A stretch of DNA of 64,000 nt from Pseudolabrys sp. (GCA_026125895.1 JAHCKG010000001.1:310001-374000); one strand, 5' to 3'. Counted from the stretch's first letter, positions 34,223 to 42,270 are shown. The notes: generated by a model from the sequence alone, not told the origin. Program-made: numbers and translations.

Positions 34223-35182
34223 ATGATTAATTTCCTTCGATCTCTCACCGTTGCAGCATCGCGAAAATCTGCCCTTCCACTGGCGCTGCTCGTATCCGAA
34301 ACGCTGCTTCTTGCAATGGGGCTACGCGCGCTATCTGTTGAATCCAATTTGCTCCTCTGGTTTTTTGTAGTCTCGAGCCTAACAATTTTCGCATTTTGGG
34401 CATCTGCCGCCATCTACAAAAGCCATTCTCATCTATTCACAACTGAAATAGATCTCATAGACTTTCAGAGAAAGCAGGCCGAAACCCAGGCCAATTTTCT
34501 AAACGGCGCTTTTGGCGCGATCATTGCCACTGCTATGGCCATATATGGCCTTAGCTACGCAAGTCGTCCGCAACAGACCGTAAACTGGAGCGAGATTGAT
34601 CTGATGTCGGTCGAAGGCGCCTTTCCGGCACTGGATAACAGACTCGCTGACTTGAAGAATCAATATTCGATTTTTGGACCGTCCCCCATGAAGGATGTTT
34701 TTCCCTTGTTTTTTCCGTCAACAATACGAGATTCAAATGAAGACGTCAGCCTAATGAACAAAGTCAACTTCTTTGCGAATGACAATGGGTTCAGCACCGC
34801 CATCGAGGGTTATATTTCATTTATCGACATTGCAGGCACTTACGTCGAGAAGGCACAAGAACTTGAAAACGCCTCAGATCGGGCATCGTCGACTTTTGCG
34901 CCGACTAAAATTAACGAATTAAAGAAAATACTTTTGGGAATTCAACAGCAAGTCAGGGAACGATTCTTTTCATTTCAGAGCGCCTATTGCTCATTCATCA
35001 ACTCCAAGAGTTTCGAGCATGTTAAATCTACAATCAGCAATGCGCGAAAAATGGATTACAGATTTCGAAGCAACTTCTGCCGGTCATCGCAACAGCGATC
35101 CTATCGTCAAGATGACGACGCCAATGTGTTGGCTCGAACACCACCAACTCCGGTCAAATGGTGGGAACTGAAAGGCAAGTGA
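34223..35182 (+). CDS. Hypothetical membrane protein, low GC
   Basis: 319 residues of unknown family. Three hydrophobic segments lie in the first 110 residues (ALPLALLVSETLLLAMGL, LLWFFVVSSLTIFAFWASAA and FLNGAFGAIIATAMAIYGLS), followed by a soluble region of about 200 residues rich in N, S, K and F, with a possible coiled stretch KINELKKILLGIQQQVRERF. Codon use is far more AT-rich than the neighbours, a sign of recent transfer. ATG 34223 is chosen over a TTG at 34175 because the hydrophobic part follows closely. Function unknown. Confidence 0.6.
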   Translation: MINFLRSLTVAASRKSALPLALLVSETLLLAMGLRALSVESNLLLWFFVVSSLTIFAFWASAAIYKSHSHLFTTEIDLIDFQRKQAETQANFLNGAFGAIIATAMAIYGLSYASRPQQTVNWSEIDLMSVEGAFPALDNRLADLKNQYSIFGPSPMKDVFPLFFPSTIRDSNEDVSLMNKVNFFANDNGFSTAIEGYISFIDIAGTYVEKAQELENASDRASSTFAPTKINELKKILLGIQQQVRERFFSFQSAYCSFINSKSFEHVKSTISNARKMDYRFRSNFCRSSQQRSYRQDDDANVLARTPPTPVKWWELKGK

Positions 35183-35203
35183 GACGGTCGGAGCGAATTG
35201 GCC

Positions 35204-35280
35204 CGTAGGGCGGATTAGCGCAGCGTGATCCGCTAATCGTCGGCACCCCGGCGCGTTACGCTTCGCTAACGCGCCCTACG
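35204..35280. repeat. Intergenic palindromic repeat (GTAGGGCGGATTAGC type)
   Basis: Outer arms CGTAGGGCG (35204-35212) and CGCCCTACG (35272-35280) are perfect 9-bp inverted copies enclosing two more palindromes, GCGGAT...ATCCGC and GCGCGTTA...TAACGCGC. This is a widely spread bacterial repeat. No gene. Confidence 0.75.
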
Positions 35281-35295
35281 CACGACCTCTCCCGG

Positions 35296-35491
35296 CCTCA
35301 TCCTGAGGAGCATCGCTATCAGCGCGTTGACGCGCGTCTTCGACGCGCTATGGCGATGCGTCTCGAAGGGCATCTTATGGCGATCTCGGGTAAACCCGAG
35401 ACCAGTTGGCCGCTCCATCCTTCGAGACGGGCGCCACGCAGCCAAGTATACGCAGGCTGCGCCTGCTATGGGCGACCTCCTCAGGATGAGG
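35296..35491. repeat. Large inverted repeat with 15-bp perfect ends
   Basis: CCTCATCCTGAGGAG (35296-35310) is exactly the inverse complement of 35477-35491. Between them are further arms (CGCTAT/ATGGCG and TCTCGGGTAAACCCGAGA). Same family as 32298-32427. It fills the space downstream of the RelE-type toxin gene together with the repeat at 35204; no gene is present in 35183-35509. Confidence 0.7.
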
Positions 35492-35509
35492 CGGGTCAGC
35501 ATACGGAGC

Positions 35510-35797
35510 CTACCGTTCCTCCCTGTCCCTCGCCCCGTGCATCACGGCAAGCACCACGACCTCACCGGCGGTCTCGTTCACTTCATAGATAACGATGTAT
35601 GGCGGCTCGACCAATTCGCGCGTGCCGCTGACCAATCCCGGTCGACCGACATGCGACAGACCTGGATGCGCCAGCCGGTTGATGCGCAGCCGGATGCGCT
35701 CGACCATGTTCATGGCGGCGCGCGGGTTTTCTTTGGAAATCCAGGTAAAGATATCTTCGAGGTCTCGCGTCGCGCTATCGCGGACGATGACCTTCAT
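35510..35797 (-). CDS. RelE/ParE-family toxin
   Basis: 95 residues with the RelE/ParE fold pattern: VIVRDSATRDLEDIFTWISKENP, the helix AAMNMVERIRLRINRLAHP and the closing strands TRELVEPPYIVIYEV and VVVLAVMHGARD. Toxins of this fold block translation or DNA gyrase. Its start overlaps the antitoxin stop, the typical TA layout. Genes of this type often sit between repeats, as here. Confidence 0.88.
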   Translation of the reverse strand: MKVIVRDSATRDLEDIFTWISKENPRAAMNMVERIRLRINRLAHPGLSHVGRPGLVSGTRELVEPPYIVIYEVNETAGEVVVLAVMHGARDREER

Positions 35798-36024
35798 TCG
35801 CCGGCCAAACGGCCCAGACGCGCGTTGAACTCGTCGAGCGTCAGCCGTTTGTCATTCGGATCGGCGCGGCGGCGCTCGACTTCCGCGACCTGTTCGTCGG
35901 TGAGGCGATAGGCGCTCGCATCCTGCGCTTCCATCAGCGTCAGGATTTTCGCGGCGTCCTCCTGCCGCTCCAGGGGCCAGCTCTGTACCCGATCGAGAAC
36001 GGCTTTGACCTGTTCTTTGCTCAT
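35794..36024 (-). CDS. Antitoxin of the RelE/ParE pair
   Basis: 76 residues: a short N-terminal helical part (SKEQVKAVLDRVQSWPLERQEDAAKIL) and a charged C-terminal part (RLTDEQVAEVERRRADPND, LDEFNARLGRLAGE) that would wrap around the toxin. First gene of the TA operon; it probably represses its own promoter, whose -10 could be TATTAT at about 36040 on the minus strand. Confidence 0.82.
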   Translation of the reverse strand: MSKEQVKAVLDRVQSWPLERQEDAAKILTLMEAQDASAYRLTDEQVAEVERRRADPNDKRLTLDEFNARLGRLAGE

Positions 36025-36094
36025 CGTGATACCCTAGCATAATAGGCCGCTGGCCGAAATGCCTCCGGGGCGGACACACCCTGCCAGCCTAAGC

Positions 36095-36160
36095 GGGATG
36101 GCCAGGTCAACAGGGCGTTTACGCCCGTCTTCGACGGGCTATGCCCGGCCATGACCGAGG
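36095..36160. repeat. REP-like palindromes upstream of the TA module
   Basis: Contains CCCGTC (36125-36130), loop TTC, GACGGG (36134-36139), flanked by GGTCA and TGACC arms. Intergenic repeat; no gene in 36025-36296. Confidence 0.6.
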
Positions 36161-36296
36161 CAGCGTATGGTCCGAAGTTATGCGTCAGCCCTTATGCCCC
36201 ATCAAAGGCGCGCATGGACCAGGCGGCGCCAGATTTTTATCCCAACGCCCCTTGACCCGCTTTTCATCCTATGCTTTTATCCCTTCGCCAGGCTCA

Positions 36297-36628
36297 TGAG
36301 AGGGCGTCGTCGCGAGACGTTCCGATGATGGAGCCGCCTCCCCTAAAAGGGAGGGCCGTTGCGAGGGCAACCTCGGAATGGCGGTGCGGCGCCCGCGGCC
36401 GGGGGAGGACGTACCCTCCGGGCTCGGGCGGCGCCGGGGCACCGCTCGCCGGCACTAAGACCGGCCGCGAGGAGCTCGCTGATGGTGAGCGCTACCCGCG
36501 AGAGCGGATCAGCCGCCAGAAGCGCGGCCCGGCGCCGTACAACGCCGCCGTGGCGCGCCGTCTGGCGCGACGCGCATCCGGCAACGGATGCGCAATGGTA
36601 GCGCCATTCGGCGCGCCACGCCCTCTCA
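36297..36628. repeat. 332-bp element with perfect 11-bp terminal inverted repeats
   Basis: TGAGAGGGCGT (36297-36307) and ACGCCCTCTCA (36618-36628) are exact inverse copies. Inside are CCTCCC/GGGAGG (36337-36354) and a long nested hairpin at 36550-36619: outer GTGGCGCGCCG/CGGCGCGCCAC, middle TGGCGC/GCGCCA and inner GCGCATCC/GGATGCGC with loop GGCAAC. Small frames on both strands do not look coding. It could be a MITE-like non-autonomous element or a structured RNA. I recall similar DNA in other Bradyrhizobiaceae but cannot confirm. No clear target duplication flanks it. Confidence 0.6.
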
Positions 36629-36839
36629 CATCGAGGGTTCAGGAAATTCAAGGGCACGACAGGCGAAACCGGCGCCTCGACAAACAACACGGACGACGAC
36701 GCGCGCCTGCCGCGCTAGGCTGTCTGACAACTGAATCGATCGCACCGGCCGCCGATGGCCGGAACACGGGCCGCGGCCTCGACGTTGGCCTTGAGGTTGG
36801 TCTTGGCTCTACCGCACGCCCCAGCCCGGAGGACATGCC

Positions 36840-37091
36840 ATGCGCGCCGCTCTTGCCCTGCTCGCTTTGATGCTCGCGGCCCCGGCCGCGTCGGCCCAGG
36901 AACGCGTCGCCGCCGCGCCCGCCGAGGCGCCCTGGTGCACCATCCATAACCCCTTCATCACGGCGGTCTGGGATTGCAGCTATCCGACGCGGGCGATCTG
37001 CGAAGCGACGAAGCCGCGCAATCGCCACTGCGTGGCCAATCCGAACTGGCGCTGGCGCATCCATCGCCGCGTCGTCAGCTACCGGGGCTGA
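36840..37091 (+). CDS. Small secreted protein, DUF3551-type
   Basis: 83 residues with signal peptide RAALALLALMLAAPAASAQ and a mature part with four cysteines (WCTIH, WDCSY, ICEAT, HCVANP) typical of the rhizobial DUF3551 peptides. GGAGG precedes the ATG by 7 bases. Probably exported and disulfide-bonded. Function unknown. Codon use fits the host. Confidence 0.82.
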   Translation: MRAALALLALMLAAPAASAQERVAAAPAEAPWCTIHNPFITAVWDCSYPTRAICEATKPRNRHCVANPNWRWRIHRRVVSYRG

Positions 37092-37304
37092 CGGGCTCGC
37101 TCGGGCTCGCTCAGGCTGCTTTGAGGTCCGCGCCGTCCGGGCGGCGCCATCCACAGACCGTGGCCGCAGCGCGCATGGCATGCGGCCGGCCGCCGATTGC
37201 CATTGACCTTGCCGCCCCCATCTGCAATCTCGCGCTTTCGCGCGTCATCCGCTGTCATCGTATCGGCAAGAACGTCAGCAAGAACACTCGGTCAGAACAA
37301 CAAT

Positions 37305-37868
37305 ATGGCTCCTCGTCCTTTCCGCCTCGGCCGCGCCCGCACGGGCCTGGGCATCTTCGCCACCCGCCCGATCAAGAAGCGCACCACGATCTCCGAGTAT
37401 CGCGGCAAGATGCTCGGCATCGACGCGGCGCTGAAGGCGGAGAAGAGCGGCAACCGCTACCTCTACGAGGTCAACTCGAAGTGGACCATCGACGGCGCCA
37501 AGCGCGGCAACATCGCCCGCTATTTCAACCACTCCTGCAACCCGAACGCCGACACCTTCATCCGCGGCAAGCGCGTCTTCATCCGCACCATCAAGAACAT
37601 CGAGCCGGGTGACGAGATCTGCTACGATTACGGCCGCGATTATCTCAAGAACGTCATCGGCCTGGAAAACTGCCAGTGCTCGCGCTGCCGCAAGCGCAGA
37701 GCCAAGCAGCGCGCCGAGGCGCGCGAGCGCAATGCGCGGCGCAAGAAGCGCCTCGAAGCCAAGGGCGCGAGGGGCGTTAAGACGAGCAAGGCGACGAAGA
37801 AGACCGTAAAGAAGACGGTCGGCGCCAAAAAGAAAAAGAGCGTCAAGACGCGCAAGACGCGCCGGTGA
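37305..37868 (+). CDS. SET-domain protein with lysine-rich tail
   Basis: 187 residues. The SET core is complete: GRARTGLGIFATRPIKKRTT, ISEYRGKM, ARYFNHSCNPNADTF (SAM-binding NHS-C), RGKRVFIRTIKNIEPGDEICYDY-type ending (catalytic tyrosine) and a post-SET Cys cluster CQCSRCRKRR. The last 55 residues are almost all K, R, A and T, like a histone tail. Bacterial SET proteins can methylate lysines of DNA-binding or ribosomal proteins. ATG 37305 is chosen as it directly precedes the core. A second SET gene follows. Confidence 0.9.
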   Translation: MAPRPFRLGRARTGLGIFATRPIKKRTTISEYRGKMLGIDAALKAEKSGNRYLYEVNSKWTIDGAKRGNIARYFNHSCNPNADTFIRGKRVFIRTIKNIEPGDEICYDYGRDYLKNVIGLENCQCSRCRKRRAKQRAEARERNARRKKRLEAKGARGVKTSKATKKTVKKTVGAKKKKSVKTRKTRR

Positions 37869-37883
37869 TACATCGTCCGCTCA

Positions 37884-37941
37884 CCCCCGCGAAAGCGGGG
37901 GTCCAGAAGGTGGAGCACTGGGTCCCCGCTTTCGCGGGGAC
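37884..37941. repeat. Two REP hairpins
   Basis: CCCCCGC-GAAA-GCGGGGG (37884-37901) and GTCCCCGC-TTTC-GCGGGGAC (37922-37941), both perfect, in the gap between the SET genes. They may stop or stabilise the transcript. Confidence 0.8.
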
Positions 37942-37964
37942 GAGCGGAGTGTGAGGCGAAGCCG

Positions 37965-38402
37965 GTGACAATCAAACTCAAAACCGACAAGGCGAAGCTC
38001 TACCGCGTCGGCCGCGCGCGCACCGGGCTCGGCCTGTTCGCCGCCGCCGATATTCCCTCCGGCAAACTGCTGATCGAATATACCGGCACCCGCATCCCGA
38101 CGCGGCAGGCGCGCGAGATCGACAAGCGCCGCGCCAACAAATACCTGTTCGAGATCGACAACCGCTTCACCATCGACGGATCGACGCGCAGCAATCTGGC
38201 GCGTTACGTCAATCACTCCTGCGATCCGAACACGGAGGCGGAATCGAACCGCGGCCGGCTGATGTTCCGCACGGTGCGCAAGATCGTCGAGGGCGAGGAG
38301 ATCACCCTCGATTACGGCGAAGAGCACATGGAGCTGTATTTCGGCGCGGGCGGCTGTTTGTGCGACGTCTGCGCCGCGGAGAAGAAGCGCAAGCGGCGCT
38401 AG
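37965..38402 (+). CDS. SET-domain protein (second, tail-less)
   Basis: 145 residues with GTG start. It shares the core with its neighbour: GRARTGLGLFAAADIPSGKLLIEY, RFTIDGSTRSNLARYVNHSCDPNTE, EGEEITLDYGEEHME and post-SET GCLCDVCAAEKK. It lacks the long basic tail, though it ends KKRKRR. The tandem arrangement suggests duplication, one copy gaining or losing the tail. Its stop overlaps the convergent GST stop by two bases (CTAG). Confidence 0.9.
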   Translation: MTIKLKTDKAKLYRVGRARTGLGLFAAADIPSGKLLIEYTGTRIPTRQAREIDKRRANKYLFEIDNRFTIDGSTRSNLARYVNHSCDPNTEAESNRGRLMFRTVRKIVEGEEITLDYGEEHMELYFGAGGCLCDVCAAEKKRKRR

Positions 38403-39109
38403 TCATCCAGCTCCGGATAATGGCGGAAGATGCCATCCTCGTTGAACGGGATACGGCGATCCGAAGCGACATAGGCCTTGATGCCCTCGCGGGCACCGAC
38501 ACGCTCATGCACCTCGATCACCCGCTGCACCTTGCGCTCCGCTTTCGCCATGCCTTCGGGGAAGGCGTAACGCAGGCCTTCGACCAGTTGAAACAACGAC
38601 AGGTCGGTATAGCTGATGCGCCGGCCGAGCACATAAGGCCCGCCACTCTTTTCGATCACGCCGTCGAAATAGCCGAGATATTTCGGCACCCGTTCCTTGA
38701 GGAAATGTTCGGCGTAGATCTTCGCTTCCGCCTTCTGGTCCTCGTAATACAGCCCGGTCGCGACCGGATGATGCGTGTCGTGCACCTCCTTGACGAAATC
38801 GGTCACCGTCAATTGCAGCGCGTTGAGCCACAGCCGGGCGTTCTCGTCCTTCGGCGCCAGTTCGAGCCGTGGTCCGAGATAGAACAGGATATTGGCGACC
38901 TGGGCGATGACGAGCTTGCCATTCTTGAGGAAAGGCGGCGCGAAAGGCGGGCGCTTGTCACCCTCGCCTTTCATCATCGCCATCATGCGGTTCATGCCGC
39001 CGTTCTGCCGCGCGACGTCGGTGTACCTGGCGCCGGCATCCTCGAGCGCGAGGCGCACGAATTCGCCGCGGCCCTGAATGCCCGGCCAGTAATAGAGTTC
39101 GTAAGCCAT
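38399..39109 (-). CDS. Glutathione S-transferase
   Basis: 236 residues. The N-terminal thioredoxin-like part starts YELYYWPGIQGRGEFVRLALED, with catalytic Tyr probably Y4 or Y6, then PPFAPPFLKNGKLVIAQVANIL (cis-Pro and the glutathione-contacting region). The all-helical C-terminal part follows (RLWLNALQLTVTDFVKEVHD to LSLFQLVEGLRYAF). It conjugates glutathione to electrophiles or reduces peroxides. ATG 39109 is chosen because the fold starts there; the open frame continues 165 bases upstream without homology. Confidence 0.88.
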   Translation of the reverse strand: MAYELYYWPGIQGRGEFVRLALEDAGARYTDVARQNGGMNRMMAMMKGEGDKRPPFAPPFLKNGKLVIAQVANILFYLGPRLELAPKDENARLWLNALQLTVTDFVKEVHDTHHPVATGLYYEDQKAEAKIYAEHFLKERVPKYLGYFDGVIEKSGGPYVLGRRISYTDLSLFQLVEGLRYAFPEGMAKAERKVQRVIEVHERVGAREGIKAYVASDRRIPFNEDGIFRHYPELDD

Positions 39110-39141
39110 GGCCTTGTGCTCCTCGCTCGACGGCAACGCGC

Positions 39142-39462
39142 TCAGGGCGCCGCCGGTTGCACGGCGGCGCTGTCCGCACCGACGACGCGATTGCGGCCGC
39201 GTTGCTTGGCCTCGTACAGCCGTTTGTCGGCAACTTCGAACAGCGCGTCGTAACCCGCCGCGTCGAGGCCGCAACTGGCCACACCGATCGACACCGTCAT
39301 CGTGCGACCCTCGGGATCGCGCGCGGCGGCGACGGCGGCGCGGATGTGTTCGGCGCGTTCGATGGCGTCGGCGCCGTCGACGCCGTCGGCAATGACGACG
39401 AACTCCTCGCCGCCGAAGCGGTAGGTGAAGTCCGACATCCGCGCCGAGGTCATGACATGCAA
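39142..39462 (-). pseudogene. GGDEF-domain fragment (diguanylate cyclase C-terminus)
   Basis: The frame contains only the second half of a GGDEF domain: active-site YRFGGEEFVV, MTVSIGVASCG and the ending ALFEVADKRLYEAKQRGRN. The first half of the domain and any sensor are missing. It begins straight after the terminator of the preceding gene. A start with TTG or ATG near 39462 would give about 106 residues, too short to fold as an active cyclase. Confidence 0.7.
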
Positions 39463-39488
39463 AACGGGCGGCCGTACGGGCCGCCCGT
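39461..39488 (-). terminator. Rho-independent terminator of the lectin-like gene
   Basis: On the minus strand a 9-bp stem (arms 39480-39488 and 39464-39472, 7-base loop) is followed by TTTT. It lies 40 bases after the stop of the secreted protein gene at 39528. Confidence 0.75.
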
Positions 39489-39527
39489 CGATGCGAAGTC
39501 GTTACGCAACGTCTCGATCAAGACGTC

Positions 39528-40190
39528 TCAGTTGACAGCGAAGCAGTACAGCAGGCCGTCGCCGCCGGTCGAACGGAGATCGGCTTGCGTGCAGCCGCCA
39601 CCGGGCCCGCGCGAGGGATGCGACGAGTTCCACGATTTCGCCGGCGCGCTGTCGTCGAGACCGCTGCGATCCGAGTGGCCGACCATGGCCGAGCCTTCGG
39701 TCGCGCTCGTCCAGTTCTTGCAAGTCATGTCCTTGTCGCCCGCGAAAGCGGTACCGTCCGGCTGCGAACCGGTGAGGATGTCATGACGGTTCGGCTGGTC
39801 GCCGCGACCGTTGATGACGTCGCCCTTCTCCGACAGCGCCGTCTGCTTGGTCAGGTTGTTGGCGGCGCCATGCAGGTCGGCGACATCCTTGGCGATGGTG
39901 GTGCCCTTGGCGTTGACCCAGGGACCTTTGCCGATGCGGTCGCGGGCGTTCACGGCGCCCTGCCCTTGCGTCGACAGGTAAGCGCGCCAGGTCTTGGCGC
40001 CGGCACCGGCGGCGGCTGCGAGCGTCTGGCAGTGCTTGTCGGCGCCGTCGAGGCCGTCGAGATTGGCGCCGTTGCCGGGCCCGGCGCTGGTGATGAAGAA
40101 GCTCATGGCCGACTGCTGCGCCATGGCTGGCGCCGCGACGATGATCGCAAGGCCCGCCAGCATGGATGCGGCGGTATAGCGTAACGACAT
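39528..40190 (-). CDS. Secreted lectin-like protein
   Basis: 220 residues. Signal peptide SLRYTAASMLAGLAIIVAAPAMAQ, then MSFFITSAGPGNGANLDGLDGADKHCQ, TWRAYLSTQGQGAVNARDRIG and GPWVNAKG; the second half has WTSATEGSAMVGHSDRSGL and GLLYCFAVN. This matches rhizobial proteins annotated as lectin-like or C-type-lectin/endostatin-fold; the assignment is from memory. Three conserved Cys and many W and G suggest a compact extracellular fold. It has its own terminator and is monocistronic. Confidence 0.7.
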   Translation of the reverse strand: MSLRYTAASMLAGLAIIVAAPAMAQQSAMSFFITSAGPGNGANLDGLDGADKHCQTLAAAAGAGAKTWRAYLSTQGQGAVNARDRIGKGPWVNAKGTTIAKDVADLHGAANNLTKQTALSEKGDVINGRGDQPNRHDILTGSQPDGTAFAGDKDMTCKNWTSATEGSAMVGHSDRSGLDDSAPAKSWNSSHPSRGPGGGCTQADLRSTGGDGLLYCFAVN

Positions 40191-40305
40191 GGGTAACCTC
40201 CCGGATGCGGCGCGGTTCTTGCTGTTGCGCCCGACTGAACACTAACACCAAGCCGATGCGGGAATTCCGGGTACGTTTTGTCGCAGGCCAAGAGAGATAA
40301 ACGCG

Positions 40306-40337
40306 AAATAAAAAAGCCCGGCGCGAGCGCCGGGCTT
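40306..40337 (-). terminator. Rho-independent terminator of the cold-shock gene
   Basis: AAGCCCGGCGC and GCGCCGGGCTT (40314-40324 and 40327-40337) form an 11-bp stem; on the minus strand it is followed by a run of six T. It lies 25 bases after the csp stop codon. Confidence 0.9.
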
Positions 40338-40361
40338 CGTATTCCAGTCCGCTCGGACCAA

Positions 40362-40565
40362 TCAGGCCGGCTGCAGATTGCCGGCAGCCTGCTTACCGCG
40401 CTCGGTGACGATCTCGAACGAGATCTTCTGGCCTTCGACCAGCGAACGCATGCCGGCCTTTTCAACAGCCGTGATGTGGACGAACACGTCCTTCGAACCG
40501 TCGTCCGGCTGAATGAAGCCGTAGCCTTTTTGGGTATTGAAGAACTTCACAGTTCCGGTAGCCAT
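40362..40565 (-). CDS. cspA: Cold-shock protein (CspA family)
   Basis: 67 residues, one OB-fold cold-shock domain. Both RNA-binding motifs are intact: KGYGFIQ (RNP1) and VFVHIT (RNP2). It binds single-stranded RNA and keeps it unstructured. It has its own terminator; a long leader may lie upstream, since about 330 bases separate it from the divergent PilZ gene, but no cold-box was identified. Confidence 0.96.
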   Translation of the reverse strand: MATGTVKFFNTQKGYGFIQPDDGSKDVFVHITAVEKAGMRSLVEGQKISFEIVTERGKQAAGNLQPA

Positions 40566-40930
40566 CGTAGTTCCTTTCGCGCTCTGCGTTGTTCGCCGAC
40601 GCCCCTCGCGTCAGCGGCAACTATCCGAGTTTTGGGGGATCACTTGCAGCGCAGCCCAAAGCCGGGAGCGAACGAAGATGAGGCCGAAAACCAAGTTGCG
40701 GCGGGCCAAATAGACGTTATTCGCGGCAACGTCAACGTCGAACGGTAAAGCCGGCGGCGTCCGAGGCGGTTGCGACGGTCCGGACCTCGACGCGGGCGCG
40801 CCCGGCCTCCTATCGCACCGCAAAAGACATCGCCTCGGATAACAAGGCTGTTTAGCAATCCGTAACCATAAGGTTCCTATACTCCGCCGGTCGATCGGTG
40901 CCCCCTGCTCAGCTCTGGAAGGCCACCCTC

Positions 40931-41233
40931 GTGCCCGACCCGGTTGCGCCTACCGTCCGCAACGACAAGCGCCAGGCCAAACGCCGGCCACTGTACATTT
41001 CCGCCACCCTCGTCGCCGACCCTGATCAGATCCTCGCCTGCACGGTGCACGATGTCTCGGAAACCGGCGCCCGGATCCAAACCAGCCGGGCGGACGCGGT
41101 CCCCGACCGCTTCACCCTGCTCCTCACGCCCAACGGCTTCCCCCGGCGCGAATGCCGGGTGGTATGGCGGCGAGAAGGATTTTTGGGGGTGACCTTTGGT
41201 CCGCGCCCGGCCTTGACCGGCGATCAGGGCTGA
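40931..41233 (+). CDS. PilZ-domain protein
   Basis: 100 residues. The c-di-GMP motifs are both there: an RQAKRR region near the N-terminus (RxxxR type) and DVSETGARI (DxSxxG). The rest continues as a six-strand barrel (RFTLLLTPNGFPRRECRVVWRREGFLGVTF). It probably binds c-di-GMP and acts on motility or polysaccharide. GTG 40931 has GGAAGG 8 bases before it; a GTG at 40898 in the same frame is the alternative. Confidence 0.87.
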   Translation: MPDPVAPTVRNDKRQAKRRPLYISATLVADPDQILACTVHDVSETGARIQTSRADAVPDRFTLLLTPNGFPRRECRVVWRREGFLGVTFGPRPALTGDQG

Positions 41234-41251
41234 ACGCGTCGTCAGGCCACG

Positions 41252-41284
41252 AAAAAGCGCGCGCCCGGGGCACGGACGCGCGCT
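41252..41284 (-). terminator. Terminator of the Tim44-like gene
   Basis: AGCGCGCG (41256-41263) and CGCGCGCT (41277-41284) pair perfectly; on the minus strand the stem is followed by TTTTT. It lies 24 bases after the stop of the gene at 41308. It may also act on the PilZ transcript from the other side. Confidence 0.8.
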
Positions 41285-41307
41285 CTGATTCGCGATCTGC
41301 CTGGGCG

Positions 41308-42270
41308 TCAGCCCTGCTGGATCGCCGACAACATCCACGGGCCGCCGCGGCCGCGGCGGAACGTCCACAGCTCGGTTGCCTCGGACGGCATGCCGCCTTC
41401 GACGACGTTGCCGCTCGCGCGTTCGACCATGCTGTCGGTCAGCTCGAAGCGCATGGCGACAGTGGCGTATTCGTCGCCGCCTTCGCGCCAGGCTTCCGCC
41501 AGGTCGCCCTGGAGCAGCTTGACGTCGGTGACCTTGTTGATGAGGCCACGACCGGCGTTGTCAGCGAGATCCTCCGCAAAATACGAGACCATCTCCGGCG
41601 TCGCCTTGCTGCGCAACGCGTTGAGGTCCTCAACGGTATAAGCCGCCTGGACGTCCGTCAGCAGACGTTCGAAATCGTCGTAATCCTGCTTGTCGATGCT
41701 GATGGGTTCGCCGGCTGCCGACGCGGCGGCGCCGCCACCGAACAAACCGCCGAAGCCGCCGCCCAATCCGCCAGCGGCGGGGCGACCGGCGCCGGTGTCA
41801 GGCGTCGCGCCCTGCATCGCATAAGCCGGCTGATTGCGGCGCTGCCACCAGGAGAAGGCCAGGCGCGCAACGACGATGACCAGCACGACCTGCAGGATCA
41901 GGCCGAGGAACGAGGCAAAGCCCCCCATGCCGCCCATAAAGCCGTGGCCGAACAGCATGCCGAAAAGACCGGCACCGAGGAAACCGGCGGCAAGACCGCC
42001 AAGCATACCGCCGCCGAACAGGCCCGGCCGCGCCGCCTGACCGGCGGCCGCAGCGCCGGTCGCCGCGGTGGAAGGCTGCGTGGTGGAACGCTGCAACGGC
42101 TGCGCCGCACGCGGCGCGGTCGGCGTCGCTGCCGGCGCCGAGAACGTGCGGGCGCCGCGGCTGCCGGCCGAGCCGCCACGGCCCGCGCGGGCGTCGGCGT
42201 AGTCGGCAGCAGCCAGCGTGAAAATGGTTGCGATCGCTGCAAGGGCGATCAGCCAGCGATGACGCTTCAT
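41308..42270 (-). CDS. Tim44-like domain membrane protein
   Basis: 320 residues. N-terminal signal/anchor (RHRWLIALAAIATIFTLAAADYADA), a Pro/Ala/Thr linker, a glycine-rich hydrophobic hairpin (FLGAGLFGMLFGHGFMGGMGGFASFLGLILQVVLVIVVA, read in parts) and a C-terminal Tim44 domain from about residue 190 (DYDDFERLLTDVQAAYTVED, EMVSYFAEDLADN, FELTDSMVERASGNVV, ELWTFRR). In alphaproteobacteria such proteins are membrane-bound with unclear roles. It has its own terminator. Confidence 0.88.
   Translation of the reverse strand: MKRHRWLIALAAIATIFTLAAADYADARAGRGGSAGSRGARTFSAPAATPTAPRAAQPLQRSTTQPSTAATGAAAAGQAARPGLFGGGMLGGLAAGFLGAGLFGMLFGHGFMGGMGGFASFLGLILQVVLVIVVARLAFSWWQRRNQPAYAMQGATPDTGAGRPAAGGLGGGFGGLFGGGAAASAAGEPISIDKQDYDDFERLLTDVQAAYTVEDLNALRSKATPEMVSYFAEDLADNAGRGLINKVTDVKLLQGDLAEAWREGGDEYATVAMRFELTDSMVERASGNVVEGGMPSEATELWTFRRGRGGPWMLSAIQQG

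Noticed and set aside
36343-36690. 115-codon minus-strand frame over the inverted-repeat element
   Set aside because: It starts in and ends beyond the element and its composition is explained by the hairpins; similar frames are often annotated as hypothetical proteins but nothing supports translation.
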